From: Mycobacterium colombiense | GTDB taxonomy: Bacteria > Actinomycetota > Actinomycetes > Mycobacteriales > Mycobacteriaceae | Reading direction: 5' to 3' | DNA length: 57,691 nucleotides | NCBI RefSeq assembly: GCF_001665835.1 | Contig: NZ_LZSX01000004.1 | Coordinates: 1-57,691 of the forward strand | In this document: positions 1 through 9,826 of the stretch, in pieces | Numbering within the stretch: the first letter of the stretch is position 1 | How the letters are laid out: each line of letters begins with the position of its first letter | Notes under the pieces: generated by a model | What the model was told of the DNA's origin: nothing | Seen by the model: the letters and a program-made list of their open reading frames with translations, nothing else | Database searches by the model: none | Made by a program: the position numbers and the translations under genes

Positions 1-759
1 GTGTTCCTCGGTCTCGATGACCAGCAACGCGCCGGCCTCGCCGAACACGAAGCCGGTGCGGTCGCGGTCGAACGGGCAACAGGCGCCCACCGGGTCGTCG
101 TTCTTGGTCGACATCACGATGCGCATCTGGGCGAACGCCGCGATCGGCACGGCCTCGATCCTGGTTTCCACGCCCCCGCAGATGGCGATGTCGGCCTCAC
201 CGAAGACGATGTTGCGCCAGGCCTGCGCGATCCCTTCAGAACCCGACGCGCACGCCGAGACCGGCGTGATCACCCCGGCTTTGGCGTGCCGCTCCAGTCC
301 CACCGCCGCCGAGGCGCCGTTGGGCATGTACTTCTGCACCCCGAGCGGAGAAACGGCCTTCATGCCACGAGCGCGCATGTCGTCGTAGCTGAAGACCATC
401 TCCTCCGACGAACCCAAACCGGTGCCGATGGACACCATCAGGCGGTTGCTGTCGACCTCGGGGGAGCCGGCGTTCTCCCAGACCCGCCGGCCCAGCACGG
501 TCGACATCCGCTGCAGGTAGCCCGTGCGACGCAGCTCCACGCGGGTCAACTGACTGTCGAACTCTTCCAACAGATGCCCGCCGATGCGAACCGGCAGGTC
601 AAACTCCTCGACGAACGAATCCTCGAGTTTGCGGATACCACTTTGGCTGTCCAGCAACAGCTTCCAGGTGGTTTCGGCATCAGTTGCCAGCGCGGTCGTC
701 ATGGCGACGCCAGTGACGACCACGTTCGGGAGCGTTTTCCCGGTAACCAGCTCTGTCAT
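1..759 (-). CDS. kasB: beta-ketoacyl-ACP synthase KasB (C-terminus beyond window)
   Basis: This gene encodes a FAS-II condensing enzyme that elongates meromycolyl-AcpM with malonyl-AcpM in the cytoplasm. The ATG at 757-759 opens a frame of 253 codons that runs off the left edge. The thiolase-fold motif [13 protein letters not shown], with the nucleophilic Cys, is visible, as is [19 protein letters not shown] sequence before the edge. The catalytic His and Lys motifs should lie outside the window. It starts 28 bases after kasA, to which it is a clear paralog, and is the last visible gene of the fabD-acpM-kasA-kasB operon. The KasB rather than KasA call rests on its position after kasA and on sequence resemblance recalled from M. 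tuberculosis. Confidence 0.95.
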   Translation of the reverse strand, partial: MTELVTGKTLPNVVVTGVAMTTALATDAETTWKLLLDSQSGIRKLEDSFVEEFDLPVRIGGHLLEEFDSQLTRVELRRTGYLQRMSTVLGRRVWENAGSPEVDSNRLMVSIGTGLGSSEEMVFSYDDMRARGMKAVSPLGVQKYMPNGASAAVGLERHAKAGVITPVSACASGSEGIAQAWRNIVFGEADIAICGGVETRIEAVPIAAFAQMRIVMSTKNDDPVGACCPFDRDRTGFVFGEAGALLVIETEEH

Positions 760-787
760 GGGTCTTGCGAACGTTCCTTCCGTTTAC

Positions 788-2038
788 TCAGTAACGCCCG
801 AAGGCGAGTGCCACGTTGTGGCCACCGAACCCGAACGAGTTGTTGATCGCATAACGGAAGTCGCCGTAGCGGGGTTCGCCCGCGACAACGTCCAAATCGA
901 TCTCGGGATCGGGGGTTTCGTAGTTGAGTGTTGGCGGTATCACGCCGTCCCGGAGGCTCAATACCGTGAGAACAGATTCCAGCGCCCCGACGGCACCGAT
1001 GGAGTGCCCCAGAGCCGACTTCGGTGCGTAGACGGCCGCCTCCTGGCAACCCGCGACGCGAATGGCGTTGGCCTCGGCCGTATCACCGATCGGCGTCGCC
1101 GTCCCGTGGGCGTTGACGTGGTCGACGTCCTTGGGGGACAACCCCGCCAGCTCCAGCGACCGGGTCATGGCGCGACCGGCGCGCACGCCGTCCGCCGCCG
1201 GTGCCACCATGTGGAACGCGTCCGAGGTGATGCCGGCACCCATTAACCGGGCCAGTGGCTTGGCGCCACGAGCCTTGGCGTGCTCTTCGGTCTCAATGAT
1301 CATCAGCGCACCGGCTTCACCGAACACGAAGCCGTCGCGGTCCTTGTCGAACGGTCGCGATGCGCGCTCGGGCTCATCGTTGCGCGTCGACATGGCCCGC
1401 ATCATCGAGAACGCCGCGATGGGCAGCGCTTCGATGGGGCCCTCGACCCCACCGCAGACGGCGAAGTCCGCGTCGCCCATGACGATCTGACGCCACGCGT
1501 GGGCGATCGCCTCCGAGCCCGACGAGCAGGCCGAGACCGGGGTGATGACCCCGGCGCGGGCGCCGAGCTGCAGGCCCACCACCGCCGCGGCGCCGTTGGG
1601 CATGATCATCTGAACGGCGAGCGGCGACACCTTGCGGGGGCCACCCTCGTTCATCAGGTCGTAGGTCTCAACGATCCGCTCGGCACCGCCGAGCCCGGTG
1701 CCGACCACGACCGAGAACCGGTCGGGGTCGACCTCGGGGCTACCGGCGGTATCCCACAGCTGAGTGCTCAGCACCTTGGCCAACCGCTGGACATACGACA
1801 TGCGCCGCATGTCCAGCCTGCTCATGCCTTCGTCGATGGGGTCCTTGAGGTGTCCGCCGATCTTGACGGGCAGATCCCATTTGGTGACGAACTCGTCTTC
1901 GAGGACGTGGATGCCGCTTTCGCCGGCCAACAAGCCCTTCCACGTGCTCTCGATGTCCGGCGCGATCGATGTCGTCGCCGTGACGGCGGTTACCACAACG
2001 TTGGGGTAACCGCCATTAGCAGTGGAAGGCTTGCTCAC
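788..2038 (-). CDS. kasA: beta-ketoacyl-ACP synthase KasA
   Basis: KasA is the essential FAS-II condensing enzyme that elongates mycolate precursors on AcpM. The protein is 416 residues, the usual KasA length. The catalytic triad motifs are intact: Cys in [12 protein letters not shown] (about residue 171), His in [12 protein letters not shown] (about 311) and Lys/His in [11 protein letters not shown] (about 340/345). The GTG start at 2036-2038 overlaps the acpM stop by four bases, which argues for translational coupling. No alternative function is plausible. As in other mycobacteria this would be a target of thiolactomycin-type inhibitors (family knowledge). Confidence 0.98.
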   Translation of the reverse strand: MSKPSTANGGYPNVVVTAVTATTSIAPDIESTWKGLLAGESGIHVLEDEFVTKWDLPVKIGGHLKDPIDEGMSRLDMRRMSYVQRLAKVLSTQLWDTAGSPEVDPDRFSVVVGTGLGGAERIVETYDLMNEGGPRKVSPLAVQMIMPNGAAAVVGLQLGARAGVITPVSACSSGSEAIAHAWRQIVMGDADFAVCGGVEGPIEALPIAAFSMMRAMSTRNDEPERASRPFDKDRDGFVFGEAGALMIIETEEHAKARGAKPLARLMGAGITSDAFHMVAPAADGVRAGRAMTRSLELAGLSPKDVDHVNAHGTATPIGDTAEANAIRVAGCQEAAVYAPKSALGHSIGAVGALESVLTVLSLRDGVIPPTLNYETPDPEIDLDVVAGEPRYGDFRYAINNSFGFGGHNVALAFGRY

Positions 2039-2382
2039 TTGCTGTCCGCTTCCAGCCTCGACTTGACGTTGGCGACCGCGTCGGGGTTCTCGGTCTCCAG
2101 CTTGGCGCGCAGCGCCTCGGCAGCCTCGGGGTTCTCTTCCTCGAGCTTCTGGATGTAGGAGACGACGTCACCGACGGTACGCAGACCAGCGAGGTCCTCG
2201 TCGGGGATCTTGACGCCGTACTTGTCCTCGGTCTGAACGGCGATCTCGACCATCGACAGCGAGTCGATGTCCAGGTCGTCGACGAAGGACTTCTCCGGGG
2301 TGACCTCGGAGGGCTCGATACCGGTCACCTCTTCGATGATCTCGGCGATACCGGCGATGATTTCTTCCTGGCTGACGGCCAC
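2035..2382 (-). CDS. acpM: meromycolate extension acyl carrier protein AcpM
   Basis: This is the acyl carrier protein that holds growing meromycolate chains for the FAS-II enzymes. It has 115 residues, longer than the roughly 80-residue E. coli ACP because of the charged C-terminal tail (from about residue 82) typical of mycobacterial AcpM. The phosphopantetheine site is Ser41 in [11 protein letters not shown]. The GTG start is preceded by a good ribosome binding site, GAAGGGAAG. The stop overlaps the kasA start by four bases, and fabD lies 88 bases upstream in the same operon. Confidence 0.98.
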   Translation of the reverse strand: MAVSQEEIIAGIAEIIEEVTGIEPSEVTPEKSFVDDLDIDSLSMVEIAVQTEDKYGVKIPDEDLAGLRTVGDVVSYIQKLEEENPEAAEALRAKLETENPDAVANVKSRLEADSK

Positions 2383-2470
2383 AGCGTGCTTCCCTTCGTA
2401 ATGTGTTGCGTGTTAGTCGAATTGACTTGCATATGCGGTTGTACTGGTTGTGCAACTGGTCGAGCTGGCT

Positions 2471-3379
2471 TTAGAGCTCGGCCAAAGCGTCCAGGTCTGC
2501 GGGCGACTTGACGGCACGAGCCGTCACCCCCCGAAGTTCTCGTTTGGCGATGCCGGTGAGAGTGCCCGCGGGCGGGAACTCCACGGCCGCGGTGACTTCC
2601 AGGTCACGCAGCGTCGCGGTGCACAGGTCCCAGCGGACCGGCTGGGTCAGCTGGGCGACCAGCGCCTCCATCGCCTCGGCCGCCGAGGCGACCGGCTTGC
2701 CGTCGCGGTTCGACAGCAGCTTGGCGGTGGGCTCGGACGTCTGAACGGCGGCCGCCGCGGCCGCGTAGCCGTCGAGCGCCGACGCCATGTACCTGGTGTG
2801 GAACGCTCCGGCCACACCGAGGGCGCGTACCCGGGCCTTCTCCGGCGGGTCCTCGGCCAGCTTCTCCAGCGCGGTCAGCGCGCCGGCCGCGACGATCTGT
2901 CCGGAGGCGTTGCGGTTGGCCGGGAACAGGTCGAGCTGCTCGAGACGGGCCAGGACCTCGCCCTCGTCGCCGCCGAGCACCGCGGACATGCCGGTCGGCT
3001 CGATGGCGCAGGCCTTGGCCATCTCGGCGCCCCGGGTGGCGGCCAGCGCGACGGCGTCGTCGGCGGCGATCACGCCGGCGATCGCGTAGGCGGCGATCTC
3101 GCCGACGGAGTGGCCGGCCACGACCAGGTCGGCGTCCGACAGCAGGCCGCGCTTGGTCAGCTCCTGGTGGGCCAGCAGCGTGGCGGCCACCACCAGCGGC
3201 TGGGTGACCGCGGTGTCGGTGATCTCTTCGGTCGATGCGGTGGTGCCCAGGCGCACGAGATCGAGGCCACTGGCCTTGGACCACAGCGCCAACTGGTCAG
3301 CGGCGCCGGCGAGCTCCAGCCATGGCGAGAGCATCCCCTCGGTCTGCGAACCCTGTCCGGGCGCAAGCAAAGCAATCAC
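2471..3379 (-). CDS. fabD: malonyl CoA-acyl carrier protein transacylase FabD
   Basis: FabD transfers malonyl from CoA to AcpM and so feeds FAS-II. The 302-residue protein begins with the family N-terminus containing LLAPGQGSQ. The acyl-enzyme serine is Ser91 in AGHSVGE. The GTG start at 3377-3379 lacks a strong ribosome binding site. It is the first gene of the fabD-acpM-kasA-kasB operon and sits just below the promoter with the MabR-type palindrome. Confidence 0.97.
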   Translation of the reverse strand: MIALLAPGQGSQTEGMLSPWLELAGAADQLALWSKASGLDLVRLGTTASTEEITDTAVTQPLVVAATLLAHQELTKRGLLSDADLVVAGHSVGEIAAYAIAGVIAADDAVALAATRGAEMAKACAIEPTGMSAVLGGDEGEVLARLEQLDLFPANRNASGQIVAAGALTALEKLAEDPPEKARVRALGVAGAFHTRYMASALDGYAAAAAAVQTSEPTAKLLSNRDGKPVASAAEAMEALVAQLTQPVRWDLCTATLRDLEVTAAVEFPPAGTLTGIAKRELRGVTARAVKSPADLDALAEL

Positions 3380-3422
3380 GTGTTTAAGAGAACACTGTGG
3401 AAACGGTTTTGGCGGGTGTAAC

Positions 3423-3466
3423 AGATTATGAACCTCATCTTATGTTTTTGTGCGAACCCTACAAAA
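3423..3466 (-). promoter_or_regulatory. fabD/FAS-II promoter with MabR-type operator
   Basis: A perfect inverted repeat TTTTGT-N9-ACAAAA lies at 3446-3466. On the minus strand a TAATCT hexamer at 3428-3423 fits a mycobacterial -10 (TANNNT), and the promoter-proximal arm of the palindrome sits at -35 distance from it. The predicted transcript would have a leader of about 37 bases before the fabD GTG. From memory, a TTTTGT/ACAAAA palindrome is the reported MabR target upstream of fabD. Overlap with the -35 region suggests direct control of polymerase by MabR, whose gene is adjacent. Confidence 0.7.
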
Positions 3467-3522
3467 CGGCTCCTTAAGCTACTGGTTTGATATCGTGCCG
3501 CGACCTGTTGCCTGGGTCACTA

Positions 3523-4845
3523 TCACCCGGATAGCCCCGCAACAGCCCCTTTGAGCGGCAGCGGAACCGCCGGCATGGCGTTGTTGGCGGCGCTAGACGG
3601 ACTGGTCGGGTAGTTGAGCTGGCCGACCGTCGCCGCCACTCGCAGGACATATGCGTCACGGGGCTGCATGGGATCCCGGCCGGTGAAGTCGGTGATCCGC
3701 TTGAGTCGGTAGCGCACGGTGTTTGGATGAACGAACAACTTTCTGGCGCAAGCCTCAATCGCGCCGCCACAATCTAAGTAAGCGTCAAGAGTCTCGATCA
3801 GCGTAGGACCCGCGTCCGCCAGCGGGCCCATCACGTCGGTGTGCAGCGCCACTATGGCCGACGCATCGCCCATCAGGGCCCGTTCGGGCAGCAGTTCGCG
3901 GGCCGGCACCGGACGTGGCGCTCCGCGCCAACCACCAACGGCGTTCATGCCGGATATCGCCTCGCTGGCGCTGTGATAGGCCGCCGTCAGCATGGGCGCG
4001 GTGGGTCCGACGACCACGGGGCCGTCGGCGAACGCGACCAGCAGATCGCCCAGGAATTTGTCGGTTGGCGACAGTTGGCCGGACACGATCGCGACCAGCC
4101 AGGTGCCGTGCACGTCGGTGAGGGCCGCGCGTCCGTGCTGTGCGGCGATATCGCGGACGCGCTGGCTCGCGCGCTCGCTGACGTCCGGGCCGGTCGACCC
4201 GTCGCGCCCGGGGGACGGGGTGCCGACCACGACCGTCGCCGGGGCGGTGGTGTCCCAGTTCAGCGCCGCGGCGCGGGACAGCAGCTCGGGGCCGGTGTCG
4301 CCGCGGACCACCGCGTCGACGACGCTGGCCTCCATCCGGCTGTCCCAGGTCCCGCGGGCCTCGGCCGCGTTCGCGTAGGCGGTCGCGGCGGTGAACGCCA
4401 GGTCGCGGCTGTACTTGAGGATGCCCACCGTCAGCGCGGTCAGCTGGTCCTCGGAGCGGGCCAGCAGCGGGACGACCTCCTCGAAGAAGTCCATGGTCAC
4501 GCGCGCCATGTCGACGCTGTGGCGCAGCGCGATGCGGCGGGCGAGGTCCTGGGGCACCAGCTCGAAGGCCTGCGCGGTGTGGCTGACGTTGCTGTGCGGG
4601 TCCTGCATCCACTCGGCGAAGTTGTTGATGGCCGTCTGCACCACCAACGCCATGCTGGCCCGCTGCGACGCTTCCAGGTCGGCGAAGAACGGCAACCGAT
4701 CGCCCATCACCGAGACCGCCTCGGTGGCCAGCCGGCCGGAGTACTGCTTCAGCCGCCGCAGGACCGACTCCGGCACGGTGTCCAGCAGCTCCATGGGGGA
4801 TCGGGGCTGCTTGGCGAACGGACCGGCGAAGGGGTTGTCATTCAC
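3523..4845 (-). CDS. mabR: PucR-family transcriptional regulator MabR
   Basis: MabR is the regulator of the mycolic acid FAS-II operon (Rv2242 in M. tuberculosis). The 440-residue protein has a long N-terminal region that would bind ligand. It ends in a PucR-type helix-turn-helix at about residues 340-400, with the motif FVHPNTVRYRLKRI. The GTG start at 4843-4845 begins MNDNPFAGPF; the ribosome binding site is weak. It lies immediately upstream of fabD and downstream of aceE in the same orientation, the conserved mycobacterial arrangement. An 18-bp palindrome 50 bases upstream may be part of its own control. Confidence 0.92.
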   Translation of the reverse strand: MNDNPFAGPFAKQPRSPMELLDTVPESVLRRLKQYSGRLATEAVSVMGDRLPFFADLEASQRASMALVVQTAINNFAEWMQDPHSNVSHTAQAFELVPQDLARRIALRHSVDMARVTMDFFEEVVPLLARSEDQLTALTVGILKYSRDLAFTAATAYANAAEARGTWDSRMEASVVDAVVRGDTGPELLSRAAALNWDTTAPATVVVGTPSPGRDGSTGPDVSERASQRVRDIAAQHGRAALTDVHGTWLVAIVSGQLSPTDKFLGDLLVAFADGPVVVGPTAPMLTAAYHSASEAISGMNAVGGWRGAPRPVPARELLPERALMGDASAIVALHTDVMGPLADAGPTLIETLDAYLDCGGAIEACARKLFVHPNTVRYRLKRITDFTGRDPMQPRDAYVLRVAATVGQLNYPTSPSSAANNAMPAVPLPLKGAVAGLSG

Positions 4846-4895
4846 CCCTAAAACCTACGCGCCTTTTCTGGAAGTTTCCGCCAAAGGAGGCGCGT

Positions 4896-4913
4896 GGCGT
4901 TCTTAAGAACGCC
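4896..4913. promoter_or_regulatory. 18-bp perfect palindrome upstream of mabR
   Basis: GGCGTTCTTAAGAACGCC is a perfect 18-base palindrome centred about 59 bases upstream of the mabR start. With no loop and no T-run it is a poor terminator and a better operator candidate. The protein that would bind it is unknown. It does not resemble the TTTTGT/ACAAAA box at fabD. Confidence 0.5.
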
Positions 4914-4946
4914 TCAAGGTAGCCGGCCGCGGGCTGCCTTAGGCCG

Positions 4947-5004
4947 CGAGCGTGACGTCGGCGCCACGCTCGACGCCCCAACGTGACGCGAGTGTCACGT
5001 TGGG
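4947..5004 (-). terminator. two tandem hairpins after aceE (possible terminator)
   Basis: Two inverted repeats stand side by side in the aceE-mabR gap. The first has 8-bp arms CGAGCGTG/CACGCTCG (4947-4954 and 4965-4972). The second has perfect 11-bp arms CCCAACGTGAC/GTCACGTTGGG (4977-4987 and 4994-5004) around a 6-base loop. The second starts about 31 bases past the aceE stop, a suitable place for an intrinsic, T-tail-less mycobacterial terminator. The shared CGTGAC core could instead mark a dispersed intergenic repeat. Confidence 0.5.
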
Positions 5005-5035
5005 CGCAGGGTCCCGCGAGGGTGCGCCTTGGGGC

Positions 5036-7825
5036 TCACGCCACGCCGGGGTCGGACGTCTGCTCCGGGGCGGCCAGCACGTCGTCGATCTTGTACTGGC
5101 GGGCGGCCGCGGTCGGCACCGACGGGTCGATCTCGCCATCGCGGGCCAGCGCCTCCAGCACCGCGACCACCTGCGACTCGGCGTCGGTATTGAAGTACCG
5201 GCGCGCCGCGGGCCGGGTGTCGGAGAAGCCGAACCCGTCGGTGCCCAGGGTGACATAGGTGCCCGGCACCCAGGGCCGGATCTGCTCGGGCACCGCACGC
5301 ATCCAGTCGGACACGGCGACCACGGGCCCGGTGGCGTTCGACAGGGCCTGGGTGACGTACGGGACGCCGGCCGGCCGGTCCGGATGGCGCAGCCGCGCCC
5401 GGTCGACGGCCACACCGTCGCGGTTCAGCTCACCCCAGCTGGTCACCGACCACACGTCGGCGGCGACGTCCCACTCCGCGGCCAGCATCTGCGCGGCGTT
5501 GAGCGCCGACGGCATCGCCACCCCCGACGCCAGGATCTGCGCCTTGTTGGCCCGCTGTTCGGTGGCGACGTGGTAGCGATACAGGCCCCGCAGCACGCCC
5601 TCGGGGTCGAAGTTCTCCGGCTCGGGCGGCTGCACGTACGGCTCGTTGTAGATGGTGATGTAGAAGTAGACGTCCTCGGGGTTCTCCCCGAACATCCGCG
5701 CCAGCCCGCTCTCCACGATGTAGGCGATCTCGTAGGCGAATGCCGGGTCGTAGGCGACCACCGCCGGGTTGGTGCTGGCCAGCAGCAGCGAGTGGCCATC
5801 GGCGTGCTGCAGGCCCTCGCCGGTCAGCGTGGTGCGCCCCGCGGTGGCGCCGAGTAAGAAGCCGCGAGCCATCTGGTCGGCGGCGGCCCACAATCCGTCA
5901 CCGGTGCGCTGGAAGCCGAACATCGAATAGAAGATGTAGATCGGGATCATCGGCTCGTTGTGCGTGGCATACGACGTGCCGGCCGCGATGAACGAACCGA
6001 CCGACCCGGCCTCGTTGATGCCCTCGTGCAGGATGTGGCCGGCTTCGCTTTCCTTGTAGGCCAGCATCAGCTCGGCGTCCACGGCGGTGTACAGCTGACC
6101 GTTGCGGTTGTAGATCTTCAGCGACGGGAACCACGAGTCCATGCCGAAGGTGCGGGCCTCGTCGGGAATGATCGGCACGATGCGCGGACCAACCTCCTTG
6201 TCCCGCAACACTTCCTTGAAGGTGCGCACCGTCGCCATGGTGGTCGCGACCTCCTGGTTGCCCGATCCCTTCTTCAGCGCGGCGTAGGTGTCGCGGCCGG
6301 GCAGCCGCAGCGCCTTCGCCTTGGTCCGCCGCTCGGGCAGGAAGCCGCCGAGGGTGCGCCGCCGGTCGACCATGTAGCGGATCTCCTCGGCGTCGGAGCC
6401 GGGGTGATAGTAGGGCGGCAGGTAGGGGTCCTCTTCCAGCTGGGCATCGCTGATCGGAATCCGGATCGCGTCGCGGAAGTCCTTAAGATCTTGCAGCGCA
6501 AGCTTTTTCATCTGATGCGTGGCGTTGCGGCCCTGGAAATGCGCACCCAGCGAGTAGCCCTTGATGGTCTTGGCCAGGATCATCGTGGGCTGGCCCTTGT
6601 GGTCGACGGCGGCCCGGTAGGCGGCATAGACCTTGCGGTAGTCGTGGCCGCCGCGCTTGAGGTTCCAGATCTCGGAATCGCTCATGTTCTCCACGAGCGC
6701 CTTGGTGCGCGGATCGCGGCCGAAGAAGTGGTCGCGCACGTACGCGCCGTCGTTGGCCTTATACGTCTGGTAATCCCCGTCCGGGGTGGTGTTCATCAGG
6801 TTCACCAGCGCGCCGTCGCGGTCGGCGTGCAGCAGCGCGTCCCACTCGCGGCCCCAGACCACCTTGATGACGTTCCAGCCGGCGCCCCGGAAGTACGACT
6901 CCAGCTCCTGGATGATCTTGCCGTTGCCGCGCACCGGACCGTCGAGTCGCTGCAGGTTGCAGTTGACGACGAACGTCAGGTTGTCCAGACCCTCCAGCGC
7001 GGCGACATGCGCCAGGCCGCGGCTCTCCGGCTCGTCCATCTCGCCGTCACCCAGGAAGCACCACACATGCTGGTCGGAGGTGTCCTTGATGCCGCGGTCG
7101 TGCAGGTAGTGGTTGAACCGCGCCTGGTAAATGGCGTTGAGCGGGCCCAGGCCCATCGACACCGTGGGGAATTCCCAGAAATCGGGCATCAGCCGCGGGT
7201 GCGGGTAGGACGGCAGCCCGCCGCCAGCGTGGCTGTGCTCCTGCCGGAAGCCGTCCATCCGGTCGGCGGTCAGGCGGCCTTCCAGGAAGGCGCGCGCATA
7301 GATGCCCGGCGACGCGTGGCCCTGGATGAACACCTGGTCCCCGCCGCCGGGGTGCGCCTTGCCGCGGAAGAAGTGGTTGAAGCCGACCTCGTACAGCGCC
7401 GCCGACGAGGCGTAGGTCGAAATGTGGCCGCCCACACCGACTCCCGGGCGCTGGGCGCGGTGCACCATGATCGCGGCGTTCCACCGTATCCACGCCCGGT
7501 AGCGCCGTTCGACGTCCTCGTCGCCGGGGAACCACGGCTCGAGTTCGGTCGGAATGGTGTTGACGTAGTCCGTTGACGTCAGCGACGGGATGGCGACTCG
7601 CTGCTCGCCGGCCCGTTCCAGCAATCGCAGCATCAGATAGCGCGCCCGCGACGGGCCGGAGCGCTCCAGCAATTCGTCGAAGGACTCCAGCCACTCCGAC
7701 GTCTCGTCCGGATCGATGTCGGGTAGGTAGGAGGCCACCCCCTCGCGGATCACCCGAACGCGGTCGGGTTCGGTTGCGCCGGTGGGGTTTGTGGCCAGAT
7801 CGTGGCGCACGAACTCAGTTGTCAA
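5036..7825 (-). CDS. aceE: pyruvate dehydrogenase E1 component AceE
   Basis: AceE is the homodimeric thiamine-diphosphate E1 that decarboxylates pyruvate and passes acetyl groups to the lipoylated E2 DlaT, whose gene is at the other end of this window. The 929-residue protein carries the TPP motif [10 protein letters not shown], followed by [13 protein letters not shown], and aligns over its whole length with M. tuberculosis AceE as I recall it. I chose the TTG at 7823-7825 because AGGAG stands just upstream and translation gives [10 protein letters not shown], matching homologs. A longer frame opening near 7993 would add a non-conserved N-terminus. Confidence 0.97.
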   Translation of the reverse strand: MTTEFVRHDLATNPTGATEPDRVRVIREGVASYLPDIDPDETSEWLESFDELLERSGPSRARYLMLRLLERAGEQRVAIPSLTSTDYVNTIPTELEPWFPGDEDVERRYRAWIRWNAAIMVHRAQRPGVGVGGHISTYASSAALYEVGFNHFFRGKAHPGGGDQVFIQGHASPGIYARAFLEGRLTADRMDGFRQEHSHAGGGLPSYPHPRLMPDFWEFPTVSMGLGPLNAIYQARFNHYLHDRGIKDTSDQHVWCFLGDGEMDEPESRGLAHVAALEGLDNLTFVVNCNLQRLDGPVRGNGKIIQELESYFRGAGWNVIKVVWGREWDALLHADRDGALVNLMNTTPDGDYQTYKANDGAYVRDHFFGRDPRTKALVENMSDSEIWNLKRGGHDYRKVYAAYRAAVDHKGQPTMILAKTIKGYSLGAHFQGRNATHQMKKLALQDLKDFRDAIRIPISDAQLEEDPYLPPYYHPGSDAEEIRYMVDRRRTLGGFLPERRTKAKALRLPGRDTYAALKKGSGNQEVATTMATVRTFKEVLRDKEVGPRIVPIIPDEARTFGMDSWFPSLKIYNRNGQLYTAVDAELMLAYKESEAGHILHEGINEAGSVGSFIAAGTSYATHNEPMIPIYIFYSMFGFQRTGDGLWAAADQMARGFLLGATAGRTTLTGEGLQHADGHSLLLASTNPAVVAYDPAFAYEIAYIVESGLARMFGENPEDVYFYITIYNEPYVQPPEPENFDPEGVLRGLYRYHVATEQRANKAQILASGVAMPSALNAAQMLAAEWDVAADVWSVTSWGELNRDGVAVDRARLRHPDRPAGVPYVTQALSNATGPVVAVSDWMRAVPEQIRPWVPGTYVTLGTDGFGFSDTRPAARRYFNTDAESQVVAVLEALARDGEIDPSVPTAAARQYKIDDVLAAPEQTSDPGVA

Positions 7826-8046
7826 CGCACTACTCCTGTTGTGTGGCGGAATGTGTGCCGTAACGGGTGGGTCGCACCCTGACCACCATCGTGCCGCACC
7901 GGTGTTTCGCGCGGATAGCCGACGTCGGGTAGCCGACGGAGCTTCACCTGGCGAACCCCAACTCGGCGTGTTTGGGGCAGGTGCGCAACCCACCCGGTAA
8001 CGTCAGGCTTGTGCTCATCCGGTGGGGTGCCGTCCCTCATACGCAG

Positions 8047-8598
8047 GTGAAGGCTTTGCCCCGGCGCGGGGCGTTGGCCCTCGGCTGTGTCGCCGTGACG
8101 CTGATGGGCATCGTCGGGTGCACGTCGGTCACCAACGGCACCGCAACGCCGGACACCAAAGTGGCGCCGGCCTACCGGCAATCGGTGTCGGCGTCGGTGT
8201 CCGCGTCGTCGGTGACTTCGAGCGTCCGGGAATCTCAGCGGCAGCAGTCGCTGACCACCAAGGCGGTGCGCACCGCCTGCGCCACGCTGGTCACCACCAG
8301 CAAGAACGCGATCGACAAGACCAACGACTTCGTCAAGGCGTTCAACGACGGCCGCGGCACCGGCCCGACCGAAGGCCCGGCCATCGACGCCCTCAACGAC
8401 AGTGCCACCACGGTGGCCAACAGCTTCAGCGATGCGATGTCGCAGCAGATCAAGGACGCCTTCAACGCCTACATCGACGCCGCCCGCGCGGTGGCAAACG
8501 CCATCGGCACCCACGCGGGGACCGGGGAATTCAACAAGCGGGTCGATCAACTCAACGACACAAAAAAGAACGCGGTGAAACTGTGCCTGGCAACGTGA
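8047..8598 (+). CDS. probable lipoprotein (Rv2240c-like), unknown function
   Basis: The product is a small secreted lipoprotein of unknown function. With the GTG at 8047 the signal peptide is ideal: a basic start (VKALPRRG), a hydrophobic core, and the lipobox MGIVGC about 25 residues in. The mature part is Ser/Thr/Ala-rich at first and then helical. An in-frame GTG at 8011 would lengthen the n-region by 12 residues and cannot be excluded. It is divergent from aceE and precedes the DUF3052 gene, as in M. tuberculosis Rv2240c (synteny from memory). Confidence 0.75.
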   Translation: MKALPRRGALALGCVAVTLMGIVGCTSVTNGTATPDTKVAPAYRQSVSASVSASSVTSSVRESQRQQSLTTKAVRTACATLVTTSKNAIDKTNDFVKAFNDGRGTGPTEGPAIDALNDSATTVANSFSDAMSQQIKDAFNAYIDAARAVANAIGTHAGTGEFNKRVDQLNDTKKNAVKLCLAT

Positions 8599-8681
8599 TG
8601 ATGCGGAAGTATGGACCAGGTTCTGGCTGTGCGACGATAATCCCCAATCGCATAGCGCGCGGACGTTAAGGAGGCTCCACG

Positions 8682-9104
8682 GTGGTCGCGGCGGATGACG
8701 CCCCGAGCTACGCCCGCAAATTGGGCATCCAACGGGACCAAGTTGTCCAGGAGTGGGGCTGGGACGAAGACACCGATGACGAGATCCGCGCCGCGGTCGA
8801 GGAAGCCTGCGGCAGTGAGTTGCTCGACGAGGACACCGACGAGGTGGTCGACGTCGTCCTGCTCTGGTGGCGAGACGGTGACGGCGACCTGGTGGACACC
8901 CTGATGGACGCGATCGGCCCGCTGGCCGAAGATGGCGTGATCTGGGTGCTGACGCCCAAGACCGGCAAGCCGGGTCACGTATTGCCGGCCGAAATCGCGG
9001 AGGCCGCCCCCACCGCCGGTTTGATGCCGACCTCGTCGGTCAACCTGGGGGACTGGAGCGCCAGCCGGCTGGTGCAGCCCAAATCCCGCGCCGGGAAGCG
9101 TTGA
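8682..9104 (+). CDS. DUF3052 family protein (Rv2239c-like)
   Basis: This is a conserved actinobacterial protein of 140 residues with no established biochemical role. It is strongly acidic, with patches such as EDTDDEIRAAVEEA, and contains GVIWVLTPKTGKPGHV, typical of DUF3052. It is probably cytosolic, since no signal or membrane segment is seen. AAGGAGG stands just before the GTG start. Its TGA overlaps the ahpE ATG by one base (TGATG), so the two are likely translationally coupled, which hints at a shared stress context. Confidence 0.85.
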   Translation: MVAADDAPSYARKLGIQRDQVVQEWGWDEDTDDEIRAAVEEACGSELLDEDTDEVVDVVLLWWRDGDGDLVDTLMDAIGPLAEDGVIWVLTPKTGKPGHVLPAEIAEAAPTAGLMPTSSVNLGDWSASRLVQPKSRAGKR

Positions 9105-9565
9105 TGCTGCCCGTCGGCACAGCCGCCCCGGATTTCACTTTGCGCGACCAGAACCAACAGCGCGTCACGCTGAGTTCCTATCGTGACGCCAAGAACGTTC
9201 TGCTGGTGTTCTTCCCGCTGGCCTTCACCGGGATCTGCCAGGGGGAGCTGGACCTGTTGCGTGACCACCTGCCCGAGTTCGAAAACGACGAGAGCGCGGC
9301 GCTGGCCATCTCGGTGGGCCCGCCGCCCACGCACCGGGTCTGGTCGCTGGACAGCGGCTTCACCTTTCCGGTGCTGTCGGACTTCTGGCCGCACGGCGCG
9401 GTCAGCCAGAGCTACGGCGTGTTCAACGAGGACGCCGGCTACTCCAACCGCGGGACGTTCGTCATCGATCGGTCCGGGATCATTCGCTTCGCCGAGATGA
9501 AGCAGCCCGGCGAGTCCCGCGACCAGCGGCTCTGGACGGACGCACTGGCGGCTTTGCGGGCCTGA
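9104..9565 (+). CDS. ahpE: one-cysteine peroxiredoxin AhpE
   Basis: AhpE reduces hydroperoxides and peroxynitrite through a sulfenic acid on a single peroxidatic cysteine, Cys45 in FTGICQGEL. No resolving Cys is present, which fits the 1-Cys AhpE class (mycoredoxin-1 or mycothiol as partner is family knowledge). The 153-residue length equals that of Rv2238c. I chose the ATG at 9104 over the TTG at 9101 because it gives MLPVGTAAPDF, like homologs. A tRNA-Val gene follows 55 bases later. Confidence 0.95.
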   Translation: MLPVGTAAPDFTLRDQNQQRVTLSSYRDAKNVLLVFFPLAFTGICQGELDLLRDHLPEFENDESAALAISVGPPPTHRVWSLDSGFTFPVLSDFWPHGAVSQSYGVFNEDAGYSNRGTFVIDRSGIIRFAEMKQPGESRDQRLWTDALAALRA

Positions 9566-9620
9566 GGAGGACTGAGAATTTTGGGAAGTTGGCCTTCGGG
9601 CGGGTAGCCTGCCCGGGCAC

Positions 9621-9695
9621 GGGCGCGTAGCTCAGTGGTAGAGCTCTGGTTTTACACACCAGCGGTCGGCGGTTCGATACCGTCCGCGCCCACCA
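9621..9695 (+). tRNA. tRNA-Val (anticodon TAC)
   Basis: The cloverleaf folds by eye. The acceptor stem is GGGCGCG/CGCGCCC, the D stem GCTC/GAGC, and the anticodon stem CTGGT/ACCAG with loop TTTACAC giving anticodon TAC. The T arm is GGCGG-TTCGATA-CCGTC. The CCA end is encoded (9693-9695). It lies between ahpE and the accessory segment that starts near 9.8 kb. Confidence 0.97.
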
Positions 9696-9826
9696 ACGTT
9701 TACGCAGTTCAGCGTCGCAGGACGAGTTAGCCGGGTTTGGCGGGCAAACGCCCGTGAGCTGTTCGGCCTTGACCGAATTATCCGAGTGTGCGTTCGCGCG
9801 GAGCGTCCCGGCGTTACCCTTTGCCG

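Noticed and set aside
1..846. A 281-codon plus-strand frame over the window start
   Set aside because: The minus strand encodes kasB with its active-site Cys motif, so the plus frame is a shadow.
7826..7993. Longer aceE with a start near 7993
   Set aside because: The extra residues lack similarity to AceE, while the TTG at 7825 has AGGAG in front and gives the family N-terminus.
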